From Bin5 sp965232575 (GTDB taxonomy: Bacteria > Chloroflexota > Anaerolineae > Caldilineales > Caldilineaceae): a stretch of DNA of 64,000 nt. The stretch spans positions 1,302,001 through 1,366,000 of the forward strand of contig CBDDPZ010000008.1 of assembly GCA_965232575.1 (NCBI GenBank), in the 5' to 3' direction. This document shows positions 25,442-31,786 of this stretch, piece by piece; the stretch's first letter is position 1; each line of letters starts with the position of its first letter. A program made the translations under genes and the position numbers. The notes beneath the pieces were generated by a model. The model ran no database searches. It had not been told where the DNA came from and saw nothing but the letters and a program-made list of their open reading frames with translations.

Positions 25442-25863
25442 TACAGCCTTTGCAGTCAGTCCAACTCGATGTGGAATCCGGCTACAATTCGCAAAACGTT
25501 CGGCGTTCACGCTCATCCTTGAGTGTCAACTGTTTTGTGCCCGGCACAATGAAAATCCACTGCACCGACGGTTTTGTATAGAGTTTTTCTGAACATTTAT
25601 AAAGCCGTTCGTCTTGGGGGGCACGGCTATACTAAGTATAAGCTCTTACCCTCCTCCTGTCAACCGCAGTAATGGCGAGCCGGTCCTTAAGAATTCTGCC
25701 CATAACCGCCAAACCAATGCGGCAGAGCCGCCGTGGCCGCTCGACAATTACTCTGGTGGATCTTCATCTGTCAGCCGCAATGATGGCCGAAATCGGCGCA
25801 ACCAGTCTAGTGGACAATTTGCCTACGATTCAACTACGATCTGCCAAAAATTACGTCCTCAAC
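25442..25863. other. Gene-free stretch with a short palindrome
   Basis: About 420 bases. A plus-strand frame starting at 25672 (MASRSLRILPITAK) has no recognisable homology and runs into repeat C, so it is not called. A 13-base perfect palindrome TATACT-A-AGTATA occupies 25628-25640; no flanking gene explains it. Confidence 0.4.
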
Positions 25864-25968
25864 TTTGACGCTTCCGCCCTTCCCCCTTCCCTGCCGTTGC
25901 AGTTCTTCGTGCTTTCTTCGTGTTCTTCGTGGATAGTTGCCGTTTCTTTCGCCGGGCGTCAGCGCAAA
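25864..25968. repeat. Repeat family C (about 105 bp)
   Basis: TTTGACGCTTCCGCCCTTCC … GCAGTTCTTCGTGCTTTC, TTCTTCGTGGATAGTTGCCG … CGCCGGGCGTCAGCGCAAA. The ends are loosely inverted (TTTGACGC versus GCGTCAGCGCAAA). It lies just beyond the last gene of the seven-gene operon. Confidence 0.8.
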
Positions 25969-25981
25969 CCCGGGGTCTTTC

Positions 25982-26368
25982 TTACTCCACGTAAATCTCA
26001 ACCAGCTCCTCTTCATCTCGAACTTCCAGTATCTTCCCATGCAGCCCGGACCTCAAGGCGTTCCGAATCTCCTCTACGTCCAGTTCAGCCACGTCCGGTA
26101 CAAACCGCGCCCCGACCGCCAACCCCATGTTGACAAGCCCAATCGGAATCGTCAGATTGACCCGCGTCTTGCCGCTCCTTGTATCGGAGACCCGTAGACG
26201 CAGCCAGCGCCCCCCTTCGTCTGCGCTGCTGTCAGCTGACCCCCGCTGCCGGCGCGCCTGTTCATCATTTTTCCCCAATGCGCCCAAAAGGCGCGCGCCC
26301 TCCTTCGCGGTTATCTTCCCCTCTTCGATCATCTTCAAGACCCGCATTCGCTCTTCCGCTGTAGCCAT
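25982..26368 (-). CDS. SHOCT-like hairpin-motif protein (YvlB/LiaX N-terminal-like)
   Basis: 128 residues. The N-terminus AEERMRVLKMIEEGKITAKE (about residues 4-23) plus GARLLGALG is the two-helix motif also found at the end of the DUF4097 protein and, weaker, of the DUF2089 protein in this operon. After a Gly/Ser-rich polar linker comes GGRWLRLRVSDTRSGKTRVN, a W-L-R-x-R-V motif shared with the hypothetical protein at 28431-28889, then an amphipathic stretch and an acidic C-terminus. Start ATG has AGAGGATGAT before it. Last gene of the operon. Related Firmicute proteins act in cell-envelope stress sensing; a like role is inferred. Confidence 0.75.
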   Translation of the reverse strand: MATAEERMRVLKMIEEGKITAKEGARLLGALGKNDEQARRQRGSADSSADEGGRWLRLRVSDTRSGKTRVNLTIPIGLVNMGLAVGARFVPDVAELDVEEIRNALRSGLHGKILEVRDEEELVEIYVE

Positions 26369-26383
26369 ATCATCCTCTTCATT

Positions 26384-26456
26384 CAGGGCTTAGGGGCCAG
26401 GGTTTAGGGGTTAGCTGCCCCCTGGCCCCTGGGTCCCTCGCCCCTGCCGTTTCCCT
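26384..26456. repeat. Repeat family D (TTAGGGG/CCCCTAA-like hairpin)
   Basis: GGGCTTAGGGGCCAGGGTTT, AGGGGTTAGCTGCCCCCTGG, CCCCTGGGTCCCTCGCCCC, CTGCCGTTTCCC. The GGGGCCAGGG and CCCTGGCCCC-like halves can pair. It fills the gap between two operon genes. Other copies: 21932, 28904, 30617 and a short one at 39165. Confidence 0.7.
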
Positions 26457-26465
26457 GGTTTTCCC

Positions 26466-27254
26466 CTAATACTGCCCCAGCAAACCGCGCCTGCGGGCAA
26501 CCCGCTCCCCCCACAGAAATACACCCCACCCAGCAAAAAGAAAGACCGCCGTATGCACCGTCAACCAGACCAGGCTTCCGTCCTGCCACACGCTGGCCAG
26601 GGACAAATTGTCCAACACAACTCGGCGCAATACGTCGATTCCCTGCGTAGAGGGTAGGCTGCGGGCAAATCCTTCCAGCCAGCCCGGCATACGTTCTACC
26701 GTCAGAAAGGAGCCGTTCAGGAACAACAGCATATTGGTAAGCAAATTGCTCAGCGCATTCACCTGCTTGAACACCAACGTCGCTCCGCCCATGAAAAAGG
26801 CGAACCCGTACAGCCCTGCAAGCGTCAGAGCAAAGACCGGTACACCTGCTAGACGAATCGGAATCCGGATCCCCAGCACCAGCATCAGTATCCCGCCAAT
26901 CAGAACAACCATGGCGCTGCTGATGAACAATGACGCCACCGAGCGCCCCGCCAGCAGCAGGCCCGAAGGCAGCGGGCTCATGTACATCTGCTCCAGCGTT
27001 CCCGTCTGTGTCTCCTCACGGATCCCCTGACTCATATCCGAAATCGCGAACACCGCGAAAAACCATATCAGGTATCCCAACAGCGCCGGCGCCATCTGCT
27101 CCGGCGTGGGCCTGCCGCCCGACACAAAAAAGCTGATCCCGACGAAGAGAAACCCGATCATGAACGTCTCGAGCATGAAATTGAACCGGTACGACCACAT
27201 TATGATCAACCGCTTCTGGCACTCATTCAATAGTACCGTTCCTGCCACCACCAT
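26466..27254 (-). CDS. ABC-2 type permease
   Basis: 262 residues from the ATG at 27252-27254 behind AAGGCA. The frame continues upstream into repeat B/C sequence with only a TTG, so that part is rejected. Six hydrophobic segments. SDMSQGIREETQTGTLEQMY is the conserved cytoplasmic ABC-2 stretch, and LLLFLNGSFLTVERMPGWLE lies before the last helices (NodJ/ABC2_membrane type). It partners the ATPase encoded upstream; the 206-base gap between them is repeat sequence. Part of the seven-gene operon; it may export or flip an envelope compound. Confidence 0.87.
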   Translation of the reverse strand: MVVAGTVLLNECQKRLIIMWSYRFNFMLETFMIGFLFVGISFFVSGGRPTPEQMAPALLGYLIWFFAVFAISDMSQGIREETQTGTLEQMYMSPLPSGLLLAGRSVASLFISSAMVVLIGGILMLVLGIRIPIRLAGVPVFALTLAGLYGFAFFMGGATLVFKQVNALSNLLTNMLLFLNGSFLTVERMPGWLEGFARSLPSTQGIDVLRRVVLDNLSLASVWQDGSLVWLTVHTAVFLFAGWGVFLWGERVARRRGLLGQY

Positions 27255-27330
27255 TGCCTTACCCTCTGATTTCAATGCCAGCGGGCCGGTCGCCCGCGAC
27301 CAATTCCAATCCACCGTCCTGCCCAGTCTG

Positions 27331-27470
27331 TTTGACTGTTTGTGCTTCGCCAAATGGCCGAGGATGGCGTCGGCTCAGCGCAAATCCGCCCTTCCTTTTT
27401 GCAGTTCTTCGTGTTTTCTTCGCATTCTTCGTGGATAATTGTTTTTTCTTTCGCCGGGCGTCAGCGCAAA
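27331..27470. repeat. Repeat family C interrupted by a 46-bp family B element
   Basis: TTTGACTG then B (27339-27384: TTTGTGCTTCGCCAAATGGC…GTCGGCTCAGCGCAAA), then C resumes TCCGCCCTTCCTTTTTGCAG to CGCCGGGCGTCAGCGCAAA. The inner join TG|B|TCCGCCC equals that at 23322-23496. The right end gives the D-L-R-stop of the ABC ATPase gene. Confidence 0.85.
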
Positions 27471-28417
27471 TCCTCCGCCCGCTCGATCAGTTCGACAAAA
27501 ATCTCCTCCAGATTCGGCTCAGCCGGCGAGACGCTGATCAGGTCCATACCCGCCAGCCGCGCCCGTTCTACCAGGTCGAAAACGGACAGGTCGGCGCCGA
27601 CCTCCCCGGAGAGGACCGTGTGCCCGTTCTCCTGGCTGGCCGCGAATCCGGGAAAAGTCTCGCTTTTCTCCGCCTCGACCACGCCCCGCAGCCGTAACTG
27701 ATAGAATTCCCGACGGAACAGGTCCAGTAGCTCTCCCGTGGGGCGGTGGGTCAGCAGCCGCCCATGGCTCATGATCGCCACCTGGTCGCAAAGATTCTCG
27801 GCCATGTCCAGCTGGTGCGTCGTCAACACAACCGTCTTTCCGCGTTCCTTTGCCAGCTCGACAATCCAATCCTGTACCGTGCGCGCGGCCTGCACATCCA
27901 ACCCCAATGCTGGTTCGTCCAGCAGCACAATCGGCGGGTCGGCGATTAGCGCGGCCGCGATCGCCACCTTCTGCTGCATACCCCGGCTGAACTCGCCTAC
28001 CGGATCTTTGCGGCGTTCCCACAAGTCCAGTTCCCGCAACAGCCGTTCCGCCCTCGCCTTCAGCAACCTGCTCGACGAGACCCCTTTTATCCGACCAAAG
28101 TACAGCAGGTTCTGCCACGCGTTCATGCGCCAGTAGACATTGCGCGTCCCTTCCAGCACCGCGCCGATCTGCCGCATCGCCTGGCCCCTCTGCATGCCCA
28201 CGTCATATCCGTTGAGGCGCACCGTTCCCGTTGTCGGCAACACCAGGCCGCACGCCATCTTGAGCGTGGTTGTCTTGCCGGCCCCATTCGACCCCAGAAA
28301 ACCAAAGACCTGCCCAGGCTCCACCGTCAGGTCCAGCCGGCTGACTGCCTCGACTTCATTGCCGCCGCGACTGCGGAATGTCTTGCTCAGAGATTCGATT
28401 TCGATCGCCGCTTTCAT
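27461..28417 (-). CDS. ABC-2 type ATP-binding protein
   Basis: 318 residues from the ATG at 28415-28417, with GGAAAGCAGA before it. Walker A GSNGAGKT (42-49), signature FSRGMQQK, Walker B PIVLLDEPALGLDV, switch His LTTHQLDM. The final 90 residues (FYQLRLRGVVEAEKSETFPG … EPNLEEIFVELIERAEDLR) are the usual C-terminal domain of NodI/DrrA-like ATPases. The stop is supplied by repeat C (TTTGCGCTGACGCC read on the minus strand). Works with the permease downstream; being in an operon with DUF4097/SHOCT-like proteins it may respond to envelope stress. Confidence 0.9.
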   Translation of the reverse strand: MKAAIEIESLSKTFRSRGGNEVEAVSRLDLTVEPGQVFGFLGSNGAGKTTTLKMACGLVLPTTGTVRLNGYDVGMQRGQAMRQIGAVLEGTRNVYWRMNAWQNLLYFGRIKGVSSSRLLKARAERLLRELDLWERRKDPVGEFSRGMQQKVAIAAALIADPPIVLLDEPALGLDVQAARTVQDWIVELAKERGKTVVLTTHQLDMAENLCDQVAIMSHGRLLTHRPTGELLDLFRREFYQLRLRGVVEAEKSETFPGFAASQENGHTVLSGEVGADLSVFDLVERARLAGMDLISVSPAEPNLEEIFVELIERAEDLR

Positions 28418-28430
28418 TCTGCTTTCCAGT

Positions 28431-28889
28431 TCAGTCAAATCCGATCACCACCAACTCTTCTTTGTCACTTTTGTCCTCGTACACCCGCAAGAACTCCAGC
28501 GCCATACACGATTCCAGAAAACGTTCCGGCGGAATCCCCTGCGTGCGGCGGCTCTGCTCGATAAACTGAAACGCCTGCGACCAACTCAATTTAGGCTGAA
28601 AAAATGCCCCGATCACAGGCAACGGGATCGGGATACGCACATTTACCGCTTTCGATTTTCCGTTCGTATAGACTTCAAATACGTAAACGCGCAGCCAGAA
28701 AAAGAGAACACGGCGCAAGAGTGTGCCGTACGGCTGGCGGCTGCCCTCCCGAACTTGGCGCACGATCTCTGGCAGCGCAACCTGCCCGCCTTCCTCTGCC
28801 TCTGCCACTTCACCTTCGCCGCGGATCGTAATCGCCGACCGAGAGCGAATCGGCAACTGCTTGCCGCCATCCTGACTAGATTTGTCCAT
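28431..28889 (-). CDS. Hypothetical protein with W-L-R-x-x-V motif
   Basis: 152 residues, start ATG behind GGAGGGACAGA. Not recognised as a named family. The middle, FFWLRVYVFEVYTNGKSKAV then NVRIPIPLPVIGAFF, lines up with WLRLRVSDTRSGKTRVNLTI-PIGLVNMG of the hairpin-motif protein at the operon end. So the two share a module without the helical hairpin. The N-terminal 50 residues are acidic and probably disordered. The C-terminus is mixed alpha/beta. Thirteen bases separate it from the ATPase gene, so they are probably translated together. Confidence 0.75.
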   Translation of the reverse strand: MDKSSQDGGKQLPIRSRSAITIRGEGEVAEAEEGGQVALPEIVRQVREGSRQPYGTLLRRVLFFWLRVYVFEVYTNGKSKAVNVRIPIPLPVIGAFFQPKLSWSQAFQFIEQSRRTQGIPPERFLESCMALEFLRVYEDKSDKEELVVIGFD

Positions 28890-28903
28890 TCTGTCCCTCC
28901 GAT

Positions 28904-29002
28904 AACGTCAGGATTTTGGGACCAGGGGTCAGGGGTTGGCTGGCCCCTCGCCCTGCCGTTTCACAGTTCATCCCCTGAATCCCAGAAATCACAATTCAGA
29001 CA
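28904..29002. repeat. Repeat families D and A (right arm)
   Basis: GTCAGGATTTTGGGACCAGG, GGTCAGGGGTTGGCTGGCCC (D) then CACAGTTCATCCCCTGAATC…CAATTCAGACA (A, 28962-29002). The A arm provides the TGA of the DUF4097-type gene at 28996-28998. Confidence 0.75.
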
Positions 29003-30603
29003 ACGCCCCGCCTGCCCAGTGCATCCAACAGCTCCTCGGCCTCGGCAGCCGTGATCTTGCCCTCCGACAACATACGCAGAACCGTCAACCGCTCCTCCTC
29101 GGAGACCGGCTCAACGTCCGCCTCACTCTCAACGTCCACCTCCACATCGATATCCTCAAAGTCAGTCAGCGGCTCCTCGACTCGCACCGCAGTCCCGGAC
29201 GACGGCGCATCCGTGTCGAAGCTGAAGCTCCAGCTGCGAACATCCTCCCAATCCCCTTCAGCCGCCCTCTTGCCCGCCGCCCGCAGCGTCCTCCGGAGCG
29301 TCCTGCCCAGCGACCGGGAAGCGCGGCGTTGCGCGCGCGCGGCGTGACGTGCCCCTTTCACGCCCTCTTCTTCGCCAATCCCCTTCAGCATGCCGGCGGA
29401 TTCGAGATGCACGCTGCCTCCGGCAACAAGAGAATAACTGTTCTTCCCCGCGCCGGCGCGGAACGTATGCACGCCCGGGCCGCGTGCGACCATGGTCGCG
29501 CCGCCTTCAACAGTGAGCCCACCGCCGCAGACCGCCTTGAAAGAGCCTCCCTCCTCCTCGGCCAAACGGCAACGGACATCACCCCCCGCAGTCACACGCA
29601 CATCGCCCCGAACTGTCGATAACTCAACACTGCCGCCGCACTTGGCCGACAGCGAGCCGCCGCATCCCTCTACAACCAGATCGCCGCCCACCCCACCAAA
29701 AGAGACCGATCCGCCAATGTCGCGCAGCGTCGCCCGCCCATGGGCCTTCCGACACGACAGCGCACCGCGAACGCTCTCAGCTGAAATATCCCCCATCACC
29801 CGGCTCACCGCCACCTCCCCCCCCTCCGCGAGATGCAGTTCCCCGTTCACCCTGTCGCAGGCCACCTTTCCCCGCACCCCGCGCAGGCTGACCCGGCCCA
29901 TCGCTTTGCCGATCGCAGCCGCGCCGTCAACATTGATGAATTCAACAGCGCCTTCCGCTCTCTCCACAACAACGTTTCCACCCGCGTTCAGCACGTCCAC
30001 GTCCGCCCGCGCACGCTTAACGCGTGCGCCGGATACATTCTGCAGTGTCAATCGCCCCGCTACCTCGGCGATCGAGATCCCGCCCCCAATCTGCTCCGCA
30101 ATCAGATCTCCGTGCGCCCGCCTCGTCACTTCCACCCCGCCGGCCACCTTCGCCACGTTTACCCGGCCCGCCGCGCTCCCGATCCGCACCCTGCCGGCTT
30201 CCTCCACCAGCAGATCCCCGCCGGCCTGTTCAACTTCCACCCCGCCGCGCACGTTGCTCACCTTTACCTGTCCGCCCGCCGCGCTCTCCACCACTGCGCT
30301 TGCGAACGGCAGTCGCACTACCAGCGAAGATTCAGCCTCGATCTCAAGCTGCTCCGGCCCTATTTGACGCTGTCCGCCCTCCCCCTCTTCGCTTTTGCCG
30401 TTCTTCGTGTTTCCTTCGTGCCTCTTCGTGGATCGTTGCCGTTTTTCGCCGGGCGCCGGCGCAAACTCCACCACCGGCTGACTTCCCTGGCCGTCCACCT
30501 CAATCAACGCCTGCTCCCAGCCCTCGACCCGCAGATCTCCTCCGCAACGAATCCGCACGCGCGGATTCGGAGATTCCGGCTCCACCTGTATCTGCTCACT
30601 CAT
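28996..30603 (-). CDS. DUF4097-type repeat protein with C-terminal hairpin motif
   Basis: 535 residues, start ATG with GGGGGAATGAA upstream. About residues 85-400 consist of short beta repeats such as GGVEVEQAGGDLLVEE, GRVNVAKVAGGVEVTR and NGELHLAEGGEVAVSR, as expected for a DUF4097/adhesin-like beta-solenoid. A basic region (RAQRRASRSLGRTLRRTLR, about 430-450) follows, then an acidic one, then EEERLTVLRMLSEGKITAAE plus AEELLDALG. No signal peptide or TM helix, so likely cytoplasmic or membrane-peripheral. Residues about 47-81 (FAPAPGEKRQRSTKRHEGNT…) are translated repeat C inserted in frame. The last codon and stop come from repeat A. Confidence 0.8.
   Translation of the reverse strand: MSEQIQVEPESPNPRVRIRCGGDLRVEGWEQALIEVDGQGSQPVVEFAPAPGEKRQRSTKRHEGNTKNGKSEEGEGGQRQIGPEQLEIEAESSLVVRLPFASAVVESAAGGQVKVSNVRGGVEVEQAGGDLLVEEAGRVRIGSAAGRVNVAKVAGGVEVTRRAHGDLIAEQIGGGISIAEVAGRLTLQNVSGARVKRARADVDVLNAGGNVVVERAEGAVEFINVDGAAAIGKAMGRVSLRGVRGKVACDRVNGELHLAEGGEVAVSRVMGDISAESVRGALSCRKAHGRATLRDIGGSVSFGGVGGDLVVEGCGGSLSAKCGGSVELSTVRGDVRVTAGGDVRCRLAEEEGGSFKAVCGGGLTVEGGATMVARGPGVHTFRAGAGKNSYSLVAGGSVHLESAGMLKGIGEEEGVKGARHAARAQRRASRSLGRTLRRTLRAAGKRAAEGDWEDVRSWSFSFDTDAPSSGTAVRVEEPLTDFEDIDVEVDVESEADVEPVSEEERLTVLRMLSEGKITAAEAEELLDALGRRGVV
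30363..30465. repeat. Repeat family C translated inside the DUF4097-type gene
   Basis: TTTGACGCTGTCCGCCCTCC … TTCTTCGTGTTTCCTTCGTG, CTCTTCGTGGATCGTTGCCG … CGCCGGGCGCCGGCGCAAA, 103 bases with no stop in the reading frame used. It interrupts an otherwise family-like N-terminus between VVE and IGPEQLEIEAESS. Confidence 0.85.
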
Positions 30604-30616
30604 TTCATTCCCCCTG

Positions 30617-30677
30617 AATTAGGGTTTAGGGGTTAGCTGGTCCCTGGCCCCTCATCCCTGTCCCCTGCCGTTTCACT
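30617..30677. repeat. Repeat family D
   Basis: AATTAGGGTTTAGGGGTTAG, CTGGTCCCTGGCCCCTCATC, CCTGTCCCCTGCCGTTTCAC. Fills most of the gap between the DUF2089 and DUF4097-type genes. Confidence 0.7.
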
Positions 30678-30688
30678 GCCGTAAAGTT

Positions 30689-31072
30689 CTATCCGCTTTG
30701 CAACTGATTCATGGCCGCTTCATAACTGATTTCGCCCGCCTCCAGCTGTTCCAGGATCTGCCGCCGCGCTTTCTCCGGCAGCGGCGTTGGCTCATCGCGG
30801 CCCGGCTCAAAGCCCATCGCCCGGATCATCTCGTGCAGCCGCCCCCGCAGCGTCGGGTACGAGAGCGCCAGCTCCTCCTCCATCCGGTTGAACTTCCCCT
30901 CACAGCGTATAAACGTCGCCGCGAACGCCAGCTGCTCCTGCGACAGGCCGGCAAAAGGCGTCTCGACCAGGAACCGCCCCTCCACCCGGCTGTCACACTC
31001 GCGGCAAAAGAAGCCCGTAACCGTCAGATCTCTGGCCTGGCAGATCGGGCAGGCCGTCGGTAGTGGATTCAT
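30689..31072 (-). CDS. DUF2089-family protein (zinc-ribbon and HTH-like)
   Basis: 127 residues. C8-P-I-C11 and C23-R-E-C26 make a zinc ribbon. EGRFLVETPFAGLSQEQLAF and ELALSYPTLRGRLHEMIRAM are the DUF2089 helix-turn-helix-like core, suggesting DNA binding. The C-terminus ARRQILEQLEAGEISYEAAM resembles the helical hairpin motif of two other proteins in the operon. Its ATG overlaps the stop of the upstream small gene (ATGA). A DNA-binding regulator of its own operon is a reasonable inference; the AATATT palindrome region at the promoter is a candidate site. Confidence 0.85.
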   Translation of the reverse strand: MNPLPTACPICQARDLTVTGFFCRECDSRVEGRFLVETPFAGLSQEQLAFAATFIRCEGKFNRMEEELALSYPTLRGRLHEMIRAMGFEPGRDEPTPLPEKARRQILEQLEAGEISYEAAMNQLQSG

Positions 31073-31314
31073 AGCATCTGCTCCATCCCGTCATGTCTCG
31101 AGTATTCCGGCAGCGCCAGCCTGGCCTCTGCTCGTCGATAGCGCTGCTGCAAAGACGTTCCCCACGCTACCAGCCATTCTCCCAAACGCGTAAACAGCCA
31201 CACCTGCCAACGCGGCGCGCGCCGGTACGGACGAAGTCCCTGAAACGTCCGGGCCTCCGAAGTAAGTCTCTCTCGCCGCAACTTCTCTTCCAGTGCCATC
31301 CGTTCCATGAACAT
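31069..31314 (-). CDS. Small hypothetical protein, first gene of the operon
   Basis: 81 residues from the ATG at 31312-31314, with AGAGGTAACGTG upstream (a GTG one codon earlier is also possible). Arg-rich: MALEEKLRRERLTSEARTFQ, then GLRPYRRAPRWQVWLFTRLG and a weakly amphipathic WLVAWGTSLQQRYRRAEARL. No family recognised. It may be membrane-peripheral through the Trp-rich helix. Translationally coupled to the DUF2089 gene by a 4-base overlap. Confidence 0.65.
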   Translation of the reverse strand: MFMERMALEEKLRRERLTSEARTFQGLRPYRRAPRWQVWLFTRLGEWLVAWGTSLQQRYRRAEARLALPEYSRHDGMEQML

Positions 31315-31350
31315 CACGTTACCTCTTTTGATTTTTCGTATACCATTCAA

Positions 31351-31391
31351 AATATTATCAATATTATACTTAAGAATATTCATAATGTCAA
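31351..31391 (-). promoter_or_regulatory. Perfect consensus promoter of the seven-gene operon
   Basis: On the minus strand TTGACA (31386-31391), exactly 17 bases, TATAAT (31363-31368). AATATT-ATC-AATATT (31351-31365) overlaps the -10 and start region and could be an operator, since AATATT is itself palindromic. The AT-rich patch stands out in a GC-rich window. The first start codon is about 45 bases downstream. Confidence 0.88.
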
Positions 31392-31505
31392 GCCCTAATC
31401 TTAATCTTTATGAAACTCAACTACGAAAAAGTGTCACAGGTACCCAAAAAGCGGGACTTCCCAGGCCTCGACCCCCTACTCGCACCTACGCCTCACCGAA
31501 TTTAA

Positions 31506-31649
31506 TTTGACGCCTCCGGCTTTGCGCTGTCTTTAGCTTTTGCCTATTTGACGCTTCCGCCCTCCCTGTTTTTTGCCGTTGCAGTTCTCCGCGTTCCTCC
31601 GCGTCCTCCGCGGACCAATGCCGTTTCTTCCGCCAGGCGGCAGCGCAAA
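31506..31649. repeat. Repeat family C, full copy with a partial copy before it
   Basis: Partial: TTTGACGCCTCCGGCTTTGC (31506). Full (31547-31649): TTTGACGCTTCCGCCCTCCC … CCGCGTTCCTCCGCGTCCTC … CGCCAGGCGGCAGCGCAAA. The centre is the CCGCG-rich variant also seen at 44428-44520. It lies in the gap between the divergent seven-gene operon and sugar transporter genes. Confidence 0.75.
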
Positions 31650-31666
31650 CTCTGAGCCGGACAGGA

Positions 31667-31694
31667 ATTGGCTTCTATTGCAAAACTGATATAC
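31667..31694 (+). promoter_or_regulatory. Candidate promoter of the sugar-transport cluster
   Basis: TTGGCT (31667-31672), 16 bases, TATACT (31689-31694), about 93 bases before the binding-protein start. The -35 is moderate, the -10 good. Confidence 0.45.
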
Positions 31695-31786
31695 TTCCGA
31701 AACGTGTGCATCTGCCGGTCCGTAAATGCCCGCAAGATGACCATGCGAAATCTATACAATTCCACAGCCCCAGGAGATCGCGATCG

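Noticed and set aside
25672..26133. Plus-strand ORF of 153 codons (MASRSLRILPITAK…)
   Set aside because: Runs through repeat C and antisense to a real gene; no homology or ribosome site seen.
26384..30677. TTAGGGG/CCCCTAA text as telomere-like or phage-end sequence
   Set aside because: Only two or three units per site, always combined with CTGCCGTT and other repeat families within gaps between genes; better seen as repeat family D.
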